From Bradyrhizobium paxllaeri (lineage in GTDB: Bacteria > Pseudomonadota > Alphaproteobacteria > Rhizobiales > Xanthobacteraceae), in contig NZ_CP042968.1 in the NCBI RefSeq assembly GCF_001693515.2, forward strand, positions 744,001 to 808,000: 64,000 bases of DNA, read 5' to 3'. Each line of letters starts with the position of its first letter. Within the stretch, counting starts at the first letter, position 1. The position numbers and the translations under genes are program-made. The notes beneath the pieces were generated by a model. The model was not told the origin of the DNA and did no database searches. It saw only the letters and a list, made by a program, of their open reading frames with translations. Positions 29,401-38,007 of the stretch are shown piece by piece.

Positions 29401-29499
29401 GTCGTCCCCCGCGAAGGCGGGGGACCCAGTACGCCGCGGCAGTCATAGCTTACGACGCGCCGGTGATTACTGGATCCCCGCTTCCGCGGGGATGACGAC
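29401..29499. repeat. Palindromic repeat between pimC and pimD
   Basis: Starts GTCGTCCCCCGCGAAGGCGG, contains CCCAGTACGCCGCGGC and ends TGGATCCCCGCTTCCGCGGGGATGAC. It is of the same class as copy 1. Confidence 0.78.
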
Positions 29500-29552
29500 G
29501 GAGGGGTCGGCAACGGCGTTGCCCGAGTTGAATTCTAGAGAAAGTAACGAAC

Positions 29553-30695
29553 ATGGATTTTGATTTGTCCGAGGAGCAGCGTCTTCTCAAGGAAAGCATC
29601 GACGGTCTGTTGACCGACTCCTACGATTTCGATGCGCGCAAGAAGTACCAGAAGGAAAAGGGCGGCTGGAGCAAGGTCGTGTGGGGCAAGCTCGCCGAGC
29701 AGGGTTTGCTGGGCCTGCCGTTCGCGGAAGCCGATGGCGGCTTCGGCGCCGGTGCGGTCGAGACCATGATCGTGATGGAAGCGCTCGGCAAGGCGCTGGT
29801 GCTGGAGCCTTATCTGGCGACGGTGGTGATCGGCGGCGGCTTCCTGCGCCATGGCGGCTCGGCTGAGCAGAAGGCCGCGCACATCCCCGGCATCATCGAC
29901 GGCAGCAAGACCTTTGCCTTCGCGCAGCTCGAAAAGAACTCGCGCTACGATCTCGGCGATGTCGCAACCACCGCCAAGAAGAAGGGCGCGGGCTGGGTCA
30001 TCGACGGCGAAAAGTTCGTCGTGCTCAACGGCGAGAACGCCGACACGCTGATCGTGACCGCGCGTACCAAGGGCGGCCAGCGTGACAAAGGCGGCATCGG
30101 CGTGTTCCTGGTGCCGGCCAGTGCAAAAGGCGTCACCCGCAAGGGCTATCCGACCCAGGACGGCCTGCATGCGGCTGATATCACCTTCACCGGCGTCGAG
30201 GTTGGTGCAGATGCTGCGATCGGCGATCCCGAGAACGGCCTCGCCCTGATCGAGCGCGTGGTAGATGAAGCCCGCACCGCGATGTGCGCGGAGGCTGTCG
30301 GCGCGATGGATGAATCGCTGAAGAGCACGGTCGAATATCTCAAGACGCGAAAGCAGTTCGGCGTTGCGATCGGCACCTTCCAGACCCTGCAGCACCGCGC
30401 CGCCGACATGTTCGTGGCGCTGGAACAGGCCCGCAGCATGTCGATGTTCGCGACCATGGCGGCCGATTTCGACAGCGCCAAGGAGCGTGCGACCGCAGTC
30501 GCCGCCGCCAAGGTGCAGATCGGCAAGTCAGGCAAGTTCATCGGCCAGCAGTCGATCCAGCTTCACGGCGGCATCGGCATGACCCAGGAAGCCAAGATCG
30601 GCCACTACTTCAAGCGGCTGACCATGATCGAGAATACGTTTGGCGACACCGACTACCACCTCCGCCGCGTCACCGACGCGGGCGGGCTGGTGTAA
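29553..30695 (+). CDS. pimD: Acyl-CoA dehydrogenase, small-subunit type (PimD-like)
   Basis: Acyl-CoA dehydrogenase of 380 aa, more divergent than PimC. It starts MDFDLSEEQRLLKESIDGLL; the middle domain carries FAFAQLEKNSRYDL in place of the usual signature; the C domain shows TRKQFGVAIGTFQTLQHRAADM and QLHGGIGMTQEAKIGHYFKRLTM. Such partners occur in two-subunit acyl-CoA dehydrogenases, so it probably works with PimC. A palindromic repeat separates the two genes and another follows, then an IS110-family element. Confidence 0.83.
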   Translation: MDFDLSEEQRLLKESIDGLLTDSYDFDARKKYQKEKGGWSKVVWGKLAEQGLLGLPFAEADGGFGAGAVETMIVMEALGKALVLEPYLATVVIGGGFLRHGGSAEQKAAHIPGIIDGSKTFAFAQLEKNSRYDLGDVATTAKKKGAGWVIDGEKFVVLNGENADTLIVTARTKGGQRDKGGIGVFLVPASAKGVTRKGYPTQDGLHAADITFTGVEVGADAAIGDPENGLALIERVVDEARTAMCAEAVGAMDESLKSTVEYLKTRKQFGVAIGTFQTLQHRAADMFVALEQARSMSMFATMAADFDSAKERATAVAAAKVQIGKSGKFIGQQSIQLHGGIGMTQEAKIGHYFKRLTMIENTFGDTDYHLRRVTDAGGLV

Positions 30696-30710
30696 TGCGG
30701 CAGTGAAGCT

Positions 30711-30739
30711 GTCATCCCCCGCGAAAGCGGGGGATCCAG
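30711..30739. repeat. Left part of a palindromic repeat interrupted by the IS110-family element
   Basis: GTCATCCCCCGCGAAAGCGG... up to GGATCCAG matches the left end of copies 1, 8 and 18. It stops at 30739 and resumes at 32468 (TATTCCAGAG), which rebuilds the GATCCAGTATTCCAGAG sequence of copy 1. Confidence 0.75.
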
Positions 30740-30822
30740 ATGCTATGAGGGGGTGGCGGCAGGGTCAGCGGCGGCGAGGGTATCGACACCTCGGGCGCCG
30801 TGGTCACGCAATGGAGCACGCC

Positions 30823-31995
30823 ATGTCGCAACCGTTTGACGTCAGCAGGTCCCTCACCGCCTTCGAGCAGGATAACACACTCGTTGCAGTTATCGAGATG
30901 AGCCAGTCGAAGTGGCTGGTTGCAGCTATGATCCCCGGCGTCACACGCCGGCCGCTGAAGAAGCTTGATGCAGACGCGAACGCTCTGCTGAAGCTGCTGC
31001 AGCGCTGGTGCGAGGAAGCGCACAAGGCGGGACGCGCGGTCAAGCGAATCGTCTGCGCCTATGAGGCCGGACGGGAGGGGTTCTGGCTGGCCCGCTGGCT
31101 GCAGGCCCGCGCCATCGAAGCTTACGTCATCCATCCTGCGAGCATCGCGGTGTCTCGCGAGCACCGGCGTCCCAAAAGCGATCGGATCGACACGGAACTG
31201 CTGATGCGTTCGTTGCTGGGTTGGCTGCGTGGTGAGAAGCGCCATTGCAGCATGGCCACGATCCCGACCATGGCGGAAGAAGACGCTCGACGACCGGGCC
31301 GCGAGCGGGAGAGCCTGGTGAGCGAGCAGACGCGGATCGTCAACCGGGTCAAAGCCGTCCTCGCCTTGTTCGGCATCGGCGGGTTCAATCCGAGGCTTCG
31401 CAAGGCGGCGCAGCAACTGGAGACACAGCGTACCGCGGAAGGAACGCCGCTGCCGGACAATGCCAGGGCGGAGCTGCGCCGCGATCTGGAGCGGCTATGC
31501 CTGCTGCGCGACCAGATCCGCGCCATCGAAAGCGCACGGCTGCAGCGCCTCACCGCTGCGCCGGCCACATCACAAGGACCCCATGCGATGGTTCGTCTGA
31601 TCGCAAGGGTTCTGGGCATTGCCATCGAGACCGCCGACATGCTGGTGAATGAGATTCTGTCGCGCAATCTGCGCGATCGCAGAGCTGTCGCGCGCTATGC
31701 CGGGCTAACCGGCGCGCCGGACGAGAGCGGTCAGCGCCGGCGCGAGAAGGGACTGGCCCGCGCCGGCAACGGCCGGGTTCGCCGGGGGATGATCCAACTG
31801 GCCTGGCGCTTTCTGATCTTTCAGAAGGGCAGCCGGCTCGCCAACTGGTTCCGTGAGCGCACCGCCGATGGCCGACGCACCACGCGCAAGACCATGATCG
31901 TGGCGCTGGCCCGTAAGCTACTCATCGCCCTGTGGCGGCTTGTGACCACCGGCCAGCTGACGGAGGACATCAAGTTACGACCCGCCGGCACCTGA
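30823..31995 (+). CDS. IS110-family transposase
   Basis: Transposase of 390 aa. The N-terminal RuvC-like DEDD domain shows VIEMSQSKWLVA near residue 23 (first acidic residue Glu rather than Asp), CAYEAGREGFWLARWLQA near 77 and KSDRIDTELLMRSL near 118. The C-terminal Transposase_20 domain shows VLGIAIETADMLVNEI, YAGLTGAPDESGQRRREKGLARAGN and MIQLAWRFL, with the Ser expected to attack DNA. GGAG lies seven bases before the ATG at 30823. The gene looks intact and similar copies are common in rhizobia. Confidence 0.9.
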   Translation: MSQPFDVSRSLTAFEQDNTLVAVIEMSQSKWLVAAMIPGVTRRPLKKLDADANALLKLLQRWCEEAHKAGRAVKRIVCAYEAGREGFWLARWLQARAIEAYVIHPASIAVSREHRRPKSDRIDTELLMRSLLGWLRGEKRHCSMATIPTMAEEDARRPGRERESLVSEQTRIVNRVKAVLALFGIGGFNPRLRKAAQQLETQRTAEGTPLPDNARAELRRDLERLCLLRDQIRAIESARLQRLTAAPATSQGPHAMVRLIARVLGIAIETADMLVNEILSRNLRDRRAVARYAGLTGAPDESGQRRREKGLARAGNGRVRRGMIQLAWRFLIFQKGSRLANWFRERTADGRRTTRKTMIVALARKLLIALWRLVTTGQLTEDIKLRPAGT

Positions 31996-32180
31996 CCGTG
32001 CAGCTTCCCTTAACCCCACACCATTGACGGTTTGGCAGCCCGGCGTGCGGTCTGCCAACGGCATCCGAGGTGGCGATGATCCGCAGGAATACATGGCCTT
32101 TGCGCCGCGACCCAGAATGGACCCGCCGCCCCGGAGCTCGCCCCGATGCGCATGCATGCATCATGGTTCTGATCCCGATC

Positions 32181-32197
32181 GATCAACCGAATACAAG
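32181..32197 (+). repeat. Imperfect direct repeat, left copy (ends ATACAAG)
   Basis: GATCAACCGAATACAAG here resembles GACCAAGCCCCATACAAG at 32450-32467, the right edge of the insertion. The two flank the hairpin module. Confidence 0.4.
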
Positions 32198-32202
32198 TCT
32201 GC

Positions 32203-32218
32203 GACGCGATATCGCGTC
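32203..32218. repeat. Perfect 16-base palindrome
   Basis: GACGCGATATCGCGTC, eight bases each side, near the start of the hairpin module in the 3' region of the IS110-type insertion. Function unknown. Confidence 0.6.
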
Positions 32219-32257
32219 CAAGGCGGGCTCGCCTCGGAAGTCGTCCTCATCTCGCCA

Positions 32258-32405
32258 CCGACATCCCCGCGTGCCGACCTCAAGCCTGCCGCCAAGCTTG
32301 CGACCGTCAAGGGCTGCGTCGCTACGCGATGGCCTCCGGCCACCCTTGACGGTCGCTGCGCCAAGGCGGACAGCCCGTCTTGAGGTCGGCACGCGGGGAT
32401 GTCGG
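32258..32405. other. 148-base near-continuous hairpin in the 3' region of the IS110-type insertion
   Basis: Outer arms of 27 perfectly paired bases at 32258-32284 and 32379-32405 (CCGACATCCCCGCGTGCC...), inner arms of 13 at 32301-32313 and 32343-32355 (CGACCGTCAAGGG), partial pairing between them and a 29-base loop. No convincing gene is present. It could be a structured RNA, a non-autonomous palindromic element, or an unrelated repeat carried along. Short reading frames across it are artefacts of symmetry. Confidence 0.7.
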
Positions 32406-32467
32406 CCTCCCTCGGAGATCAACGCAATGACCTAGCAACGACCACTATTGACCAAGCCCCATACAAG

Positions 32468-32560
32468 TATTCCAGAGAACGTTCAATCATCACTAACGCC
32501 GCGGCGTACTGGATCGCCCGGTCCCAGTGCGCAATTGCGCACAAGGCCGGGCGATGACAG
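32468..32560. repeat. Right part of the palindromic repeat interrupted by the IS110-family element
   Basis: TATTCCAGAG ... CGCCGCGGCGTACTGGATCGCCCGG ... GGGCGATGACAG. Joined to 30711-30739 it gives a full unit of the copy-1 class. Confidence 0.75.
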
Positions 32561-32592
32561 TGGTGCGTGCGGAGCAAGCGGAGGCAACAACA

Positions 32593-33366
32593 ATGAAAAA
32601 CACCCCGTTCGATCTCACCGGCAAGGTCGCCATCATCACCGGCTCCAGCCGCGGCATCGGCCGCTCTTCCGCCGAACTGCTGGCCAAGCTCGGCGCCAAG
32701 GTCGTGATCTCCAGCCGCAAGGCCGACGCCTGCCACGAAGTCGCCGAGGGCATCAAGAAGGCCGGCGGCGATGCCCATGTCATTCCCTGCAACATCTCGC
32801 GCCGCGAGGAAGTCGAGGCGCTGGTCGCAGGCACCACCAAGCATTACGGCAAGGTCGACATCCTCGTCTGCAACGCCGCGGTGAATCCGTATTACGGCCC
32901 GCTGCTCGACATCAAGGACGAGGCCTTCGACAAGATCATGGGCTCTAACGTCAAGAGCAACATCTGGCTCTGCGCGCTGGCGATCCCGCAGATGGCCGAG
33001 CGCGGCAACGGCTCGGTGGTGATCATCTCTTCGATCGGGGGCATGCGCGGTTCCACCGTGATCGGCGCCTACGGCATCTCGAAGGCGGCTGATTTCGCGC
33101 TGTGCCGCAGCCTTGCCGGCGAATGGGGCCCGAAGGGCGTCCGCGTCAATTGCGTGGCGCCGGGCCTCGTCAAAACCGATTTCGCGAGGGCGTTGTGGGA
33201 AGACCCTGACAACCTCAAGCGCCGCACATCAGGTACCCCGCTGCGCCGCATCGGCGAGCCCGACGAAATCGCCGGAGCGGTGGCCTATCTGGCGTCTGAC
33301 GCGTCGACCTTCATGACCGGCCAGACCATCGTGGTGGATGGTGGCGTTACGACAGCGGCGACATGA
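32593..33366 (+). CDS. SDR-family oxidoreductase
   Basis: Short-chain dehydrogenase of 257 aa. TGSSRGIG (residues 14-21) binds the nucleotide, CNAAVNP is the NAG-type motif, the catalytic Ser is in VVIISSIGGMRG and the Tyr/Lys in YGISK. The FMTGQTIVVDGG end is typical. The ATG at 32593 has GGAGG nine bases upstream; an in-frame ATG at 32554 would run out of the repeat. It was probably next to pimD before the insertion, so it could take part in the same acyl-CoA pathway, but similar enzymes act on many alcohols. Substrate unknown. Confidence 0.8.
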   Translation: MKNTPFDLTGKVAIITGSSRGIGRSSAELLAKLGAKVVISSRKADACHEVAEGIKKAGGDAHVIPCNISRREEVEALVAGTTKHYGKVDILVCNAAVNPYYGPLLDIKDEAFDKIMGSNVKSNIWLCALAIPQMAERGNGSVVIISSIGGMRGSTVIGAYGISKAADFALCRSLAGEWGPKGVRVNCVAPGLVKTDFARALWEDPDNLKRRTSGTPLRRIGEPDEIAGAVAYLASDASTFMTGQTIVVDGGVTTAAT

Positions 33367-33371
33367 TCTCT

Positions 33372-33526
33372 TACCCTCCCCTGGAGGGGGAGGGTCGCCG
33401 CGAAGCGGCGGGGCGGGGTGACGGTCTCTCCACATCCAACAGTGCCCGAGTTGAGAGATCACCCCACCCCGTCACGTATCTCGCTTCGCTCGATCCGTCC
33501 CGACCCTCCCCCTCCAGGGGAGGGTA
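33372..33526. repeat. Palindromic repeat, CCCTCCCCTGGAGGGGGAGGG type (intact)
   Basis: Both ends carry ACCCTCCCC...GGGGAGGGT inverted sequences and the middle has CACCCCACCCCGTC/GGCGGGGTGAC. It lies between the SDR and glycerol kinase genes. It gives the uninterrupted right end CTCCAGGGGAGGGT that the IS481 element splits at 39.53 kb. Confidence 0.8.
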
Positions 33527-33614
33527 AGGAAGGTCCCGCCGCCTTCATATTGACGAACCTTTCCCAATCGGATTGCTTCAGGCAACCAACAATCCTCCCC
33601 GGGGAAGCAACGTC

Positions 33615-35114
<1,500 letters not shown>

Positions 35115-35120
35115 CGTCAA

Positions 35121-35714
35121 TTGATCGTGCCCGACGGCTATTCCGATATCCCCAATGGCAAGGTCGCCGCCATCGTCACGCACCTGGAAATGACCGCGCG
35201 TCCCGTGCCGCGCCCCGATCCCGCTGGCGCCTGGACGTTGCGCCGGGTCGAGACGCCGCCGCTGGACTGGTTTCGCGACCTCTACCGCCGTATCGGCGAG
35301 CAATGGCTGTGGGTTTCGCGGATCAGGATGCGCGATGCCGAACTCGCGGCTCACCTGCATTCACCGCAGCTCGAAGTTTATGCGCTGGTCGATGTCGGCA
35401 GCGACGAGGGCCTGCTCGAGCTGAATTTTGCAAAGCCCGGCCAATGCGAGATCGTGATGTTCGGCGTCACCGCAAAGCTGGTCGGTAGCGGCGCGGGGCG
35501 CTGGCTGATGAATCGCGCGCTTGATATCGCCTGGTCGCGCCCGATTGATCGCCTCTGGCTGCACACCTGCACCTTCGATCATCCCGCCGCGATGGCGTTC
35601 TACCAGCGCACGGGCTTTCGTGCCTTCCGGCGGCAAATCGAGGTGATCGATGATCCGCGACTCGACGGCACCGTGCCGCTCGATGCCGCGCCGCATCTGC
35701 CGGTGGTTGAGTGA
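35121..35714 (+). CDS. GNAT-family N-acetyltransferase
   Basis: Acetyltransferase of 197 aa. The GNAT core lies at about residues 60-175, with the acetyl-CoA loop VTAKLVGSGAGRWLMNRAL and the C-terminal HPAAMAFYQRTGFRAFRRQ. The start is a TTG at 35121 with GGGGAG nine bases upstream. It is probably co-transcribed with glpK. The substrate is unknown. Confidence 0.78.
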   Translation: MIVPDGYSDIPNGKVAAIVTHLEMTARPVPRPDPAGAWTLRRVETPPLDWFRDLYRRIGEQWLWVSRIRMRDAELAAHLHSPQLEVYALVDVGSDEGLLELNFAKPGQCEIVMFGVTAKLVGSGAGRWLMNRALDIAWSRPIDRLWLHTCTFDHPAAMAFYQRTGFRAFRRQIEVIDDPRLDGTVPLDAAPHLPVVE

Positions 35715-35741
35715 GGCACTAACGCGTCCTCTTTGTCGGCT

Positions 35742-35891
35742 GTCATCCCCGCGCATGCGGGGAGATGGATTCACGTTTCCAGTATTCCAGAGCAGTTGCG
35801 ATAGGGCCGAGCGGCTGCGGCGTACTGGATACTCCGCTGGAGCCTGTCATCGGGCTCGCCAAAGGCGAGACCCGGTGGCGGAGTATGACAG
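35742..35891. repeat. Composite palindromic repeat at a convergent junction
   Basis: Begins TGTCATCCCCGCGCATGCGG, includes CCAGTATTCCAGAGC and GCGGCGTACTGGATACTCCG, and ends with CGGGCTCGCCAAAGGCGAGACCCGG-type hairpin and CGGAGTATGACA. It fills the gap between the GNAT gene and the small secreted protein gene. Confidence 0.75.
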
Positions 35892-35920
35892 ATGTGCTTG
35901 CGGCGCTTTCGGAGCATTTC

Positions 35921-36334
35921 TCAAAACACCTCCTGCTTCGCCCGCGCCAGCGAAAACCCACGGCGATCGGTGTTGAAGCACGTCACACCCGTCTGCTCCG
36001 ACTTGCACGTAAATCCCCCGCGCTGCCAGACCTCACCATAGCCCAGCACCGGCAGCGATTTGTCCATTACGGTGTCGCCGTGGCAGATGCGCGCGGCCGC
36101 ACCCTTGGCGTTCATCTCGAAGGCGCCGCCATAGTCGAGCTCGCAATCGGCGGGACGGCGCGACTTGGTTTCCATCGCGCTGATGTCGCAGCGGAGCACG
36201 TTCTGCTTGTCGTAGTCGAAATACTGGCAGGCGACGTTTTTGGACGGCGACTGGAAGCCGGTGGGGGCGGTTTGGGCATGGGCCGTCGCGGCAAATGTCA
36301 GCAGGAACAGCACGGGGGCAAATGAACGCAACAT
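35921..36334 (-). CDS. Small secreted protein of unknown function (DUF6636-like)
   Basis: Protein of 137 aa with a clear Sec signal peptide (MLRSFAPVLFLLTFAATAHAQ, cleavage near residue 21). The mature part has four to five conserved-looking Cys (VACQYF, LRCDI, DCEL, ICHG, FTCKS, VTCFN) spaced as if in disulphides, and motifs SPSKNVACQYFDY and GVTCFNTDRRGFSLARA. This pattern matches actinobacterial/alphaproteobacterial DUF6636 proteins. No function is known. The start at 36334 was picked because it begins the signal peptide. Confidence 0.75.
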   Translation of the reverse strand: MLRSFAPVLFLLTFAATAHAQTAPTGFQSPSKNVACQYFDYDKQNVLRCDISAMETKSRRPADCELDYGGAFEMNAKGAAARICHGDTVMDKSLPVLGYGEVWQRGGFTCKSEQTGVTCFNTDRRGFSLARAKQEVF

Positions 36335-36356
36335 GGTCGATTCCTGGCTCGGATTG

Positions 36357-36442
36357 TCGTGCCCGGACTTGATCCAGGCATCCATCAAACTAAGATTCTA
36401 TCTGAAGAAGGATGGATGGCCGGGTCAAGCCCGGCCATGACA
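36357..36442. repeat. Palindromic repeat, TGCCCGGACTTGATCC type
   Basis: Left TGCCCGGACTTGATCCAGGC and right GGCCGGGTCAAGCCCGGCCATGAC ends around GGATGGATGG-type sequence. It is a relative of the unit split by the IS4 element at 38.0 kb and lies between two divergent genes. Confidence 0.75.
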
Positions 36443-36462
36443 AGCAGAGAGCAAAAAGAACC

Positions 36463-37092
36463 ATGATCCTGATCGGCCAATTCGACTCTCCCTTCGTCCG
36501 CCGTGTCGCCATCGCCATGCGGCTTTACGGCATCGAATTCGAGCACAAACCGTGGTCGACCTTTGGCGATGCCGACAAGATCGCGGCCTACAATCCGCTG
36601 CGGCGGGTGCCGACGCTGGTGCTGGATAGCGGGGAAGCGCTGATCGAGAGCGCGATGATGCTGGATTATCTCGATGACCGCGTCGGCGCCGACAAGGCGA
36701 TGATCGCGCGGAGCGGCGAGGCGCGCTGGCGGCATTTGCGGATCTGCGCGCTGGCGATGGGGCTCGGCGACAAGGGCGTCAGCCTGCTGTACGAGCGCGT
36801 GCTGCGCAAGGAGAAGCAGCTCGATCTCTGGGTCGAGCGCTGCAAGGCGCAGATATCAGGCGTGCTGGAGATGCTGGAAAAGGAGCGGGCCGAAGTCAAG
36901 ACGCCCTATTGGTCCGGCGACAAGATCGGCCATGCCGATATTGCGGTGGCCTGCGTGCTGCGCTTCACCGGCGAGGCGCATCCCGCGCTGTTCGGTGATC
37001 GCTATCCCGCGCTGAAGGCGCATTCCGAGCGGTGCGAGGCGCTGTCGCCGTTCCAGGAAATCGTGCAGGCGCTGGCCCCGCCGAAGGGGTGA
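36463..37092 (+). CDS. Glutathione S-transferase family protein
   Basis: Protein of 209 aa. The thioredoxin-fold N domain (LIGQFDSPFVRRVAIAMRLYGIEFEH) has Ser in DSPFVRR as the likely glutathione-activating residue, and NPLRRVPTLVLDSGEALIESAMML supplies the cis-Pro and the SNAIL/ES motif. The all-helical C domain shows IGHADIAVACVLRF. The ATG at 36463 is used because upstream frame lies in a repeat. Substrate unknown. Confidence 0.82.
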   Translation: MILIGQFDSPFVRRVAIAMRLYGIEFEHKPWSTFGDADKIAAYNPLRRVPTLVLDSGEALIESAMMLDYLDDRVGADKAMIARSGEARWRHLRICALAMGLGDKGVSLLYERVLRKEKQLDLWVERCKAQISGVLEMLEKERAEVKTPYWSGDKIGHADIAVACVLRFTGEAHPALFGDRYPALKAHSERCEALSPFQEIVQALAPPKG

Positions 37093-37107
37093 GTGGCTGT
37101 TGCTGTT

Positions 37108-37190
37108 GTAGGGTAGGCAAAGCGCAGCGTGCCCACCTTCTATGCCGAGGGAATGGTGGGCACGTCGCTACGCTCCTTTGCCCACCCTAC
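37108..37190. repeat. Palindromic repeat GTAGGGTAGGCAAA...TTTGCCCACCCTAC
   Basis: Sister of 5656-5745: outer ends GTAGGGTAGGCAAAGC and CTTTGCCCACCCTAC and inner GTGCCCACC/GGTGGGCAC. It lies between the two convergent glutathione transferase genes. Confidence 0.78.
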
Positions 37191-37306
37191 GGCTGCGCTC
37201 GCACGAGCGCGAGCCGGCCTCAATCCTACTTTGCATGGGGTTGTTTTCACGATTTTTCTGGTCGGGTGCGGAGAGAGCCGCGTCGCCGGATAGCGAGCCG
37301 CGCTCA

Positions 37307-37969
37307 TCACCCCTTCGCCCGCATCGCCTCGGGCGTATCCGGCTGTGCCAGCGGATGGGCTTTCGCGAACTCCGGCAGCGCCATCGCGGTTTCGAAGATG
37401 CGCTTCACGGTCGGATAGATTTTCAAATCGATCTGCTGCGTTACCGCCACGGTGACGTGGCCGACCATGCAGATATCGGCCAGCGTCGGCGCATCGCCGT
37501 GGCAGAATTTTCCGGTGTCCTTGTTATCGGCGAGATGTCCCTCCAGCGCCGCCAGCGTCTCCACGATCCAGTGTCGGCGCCAGGCCGCCTGCTGGGTGTC
37601 GCGCAGATTCAGTTCGTGATCGAGATAGCGGCGCACTCGCGGCGTCAGCAGGGGATGGCCCTCGCAGGCCACCATCAGCGCCAGCGCACGCACGCGGGCG
37701 CGGCCGTTTAGGTCGGCGGGCAGCAGCGGCGGGGAGGGATATTTCTCGTCGAGATATTCGAGAATGGCGAGCGACTGGAACAGCGTGGTGCCGTCATCCT
37801 CGACCAGCGCCGGCAGCGCCATCTGCGGATTGACCTTGCGATATTCGGGATCGCGATGCGCGTTGGCGTCGAGGTCGACGAAGATCACGTCGGCCGGGAC
37901 ATTTTTCAGGTTGAGCGCAATGCGAACCCGAAAGCTCGCCAGCGATCGCCAGAACGAGAAGAATTTCAT
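37307..37969 (-). CDS. Glutathione S-transferase, maleylacetoacetate isomerase-like
   Basis: Protein of 220 aa. It starts MKFFSFWRSLASFRVRIALNLK, close to the zeta-class SxCSxRVRIAL motif though the central Cys is replaced. VNPQMALPALVEDDGTTLFQSLAILEYLDEKYP and the C-terminal DAPTLADICMVGHV fit zeta-class enzymes that isomerise maleylacetoacetate or maleylpyruvate. No other Tyr or gentisate catabolism genes are near, so a general glutathione role is also possible. The ATG at 37969 is preferred to a GTG at 37981. Confidence 0.75.
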   Translation of the reverse strand: MKFFSFWRSLASFRVRIALNLKNVPADVIFVDLDANAHRDPEYRKVNPQMALPALVEDDGTTLFQSLAILEYLDEKYPSPPLLPADLNGRARVRALALMVACEGHPLLTPRVRRYLDHELNLRDTQQAAWRRHWIVETLAALEGHLADNKDTGKFCHGDAPTLADICMVGHVTVAVTQQIDLKIYPTVKRIFETAMALPEFAKAHPLAQPDTPEAMRAKG

Positions 37970-37987
37970 GGCAGAGTACACTCCGGC

Positions 37988-38007
37988 GTCATGCCCGGAC
38001 GTGATCC
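37988..38007. repeat. Left part of a palindromic repeat split by the IS4-family element
   Basis: GTCATGCCCGGACGTGATCC, the left end of a unit of the 36357 class. It continues at 39285 (GGGCATCC...) after the duplicated GGACGTGATCC. Confidence 0.8.
37997..38007 (+). repeat. Target-site duplication of the IS4-family element, left copy
   Basis: GGACGTGATCC, identical to 39274-39284. An 11-base duplication fits IS4-family insertion. Confidence 0.9.

Larger units (their letters stand above)
30740..32467 (+). mobile_element. IS110-family insertion in a palindromic repeat
   Basis: About 1.73 kb inserted between GGATCCAG and TATTCCAG of a dispersed palindromic repeat. It holds one DEDD transposase gene with 83 bases of non-coding sequence upstream and 472 downstream. 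As expected of IS110 there are no clear terminal inverted repeats; only a two-base AG is shared by the left flank and the right end. The edges are inferred from the rebuilt repeat, not from a known element. The long 3' part contains a 148-base hairpin and may itself be composite. IS110 elements encode a structured guide (bridge) RNA in a non-coding end; here the longer 3' end is the better candidate site. Confidence 0.7.

Noticed and set aside
32024..32435. Short open frames in the 3' part of the IS110-type insertion
   Set aside because: They cross a large hairpin, occur on both strands in mirror fashion and have no ribosome site or domain. They are better explained as consequences of the palindrome.
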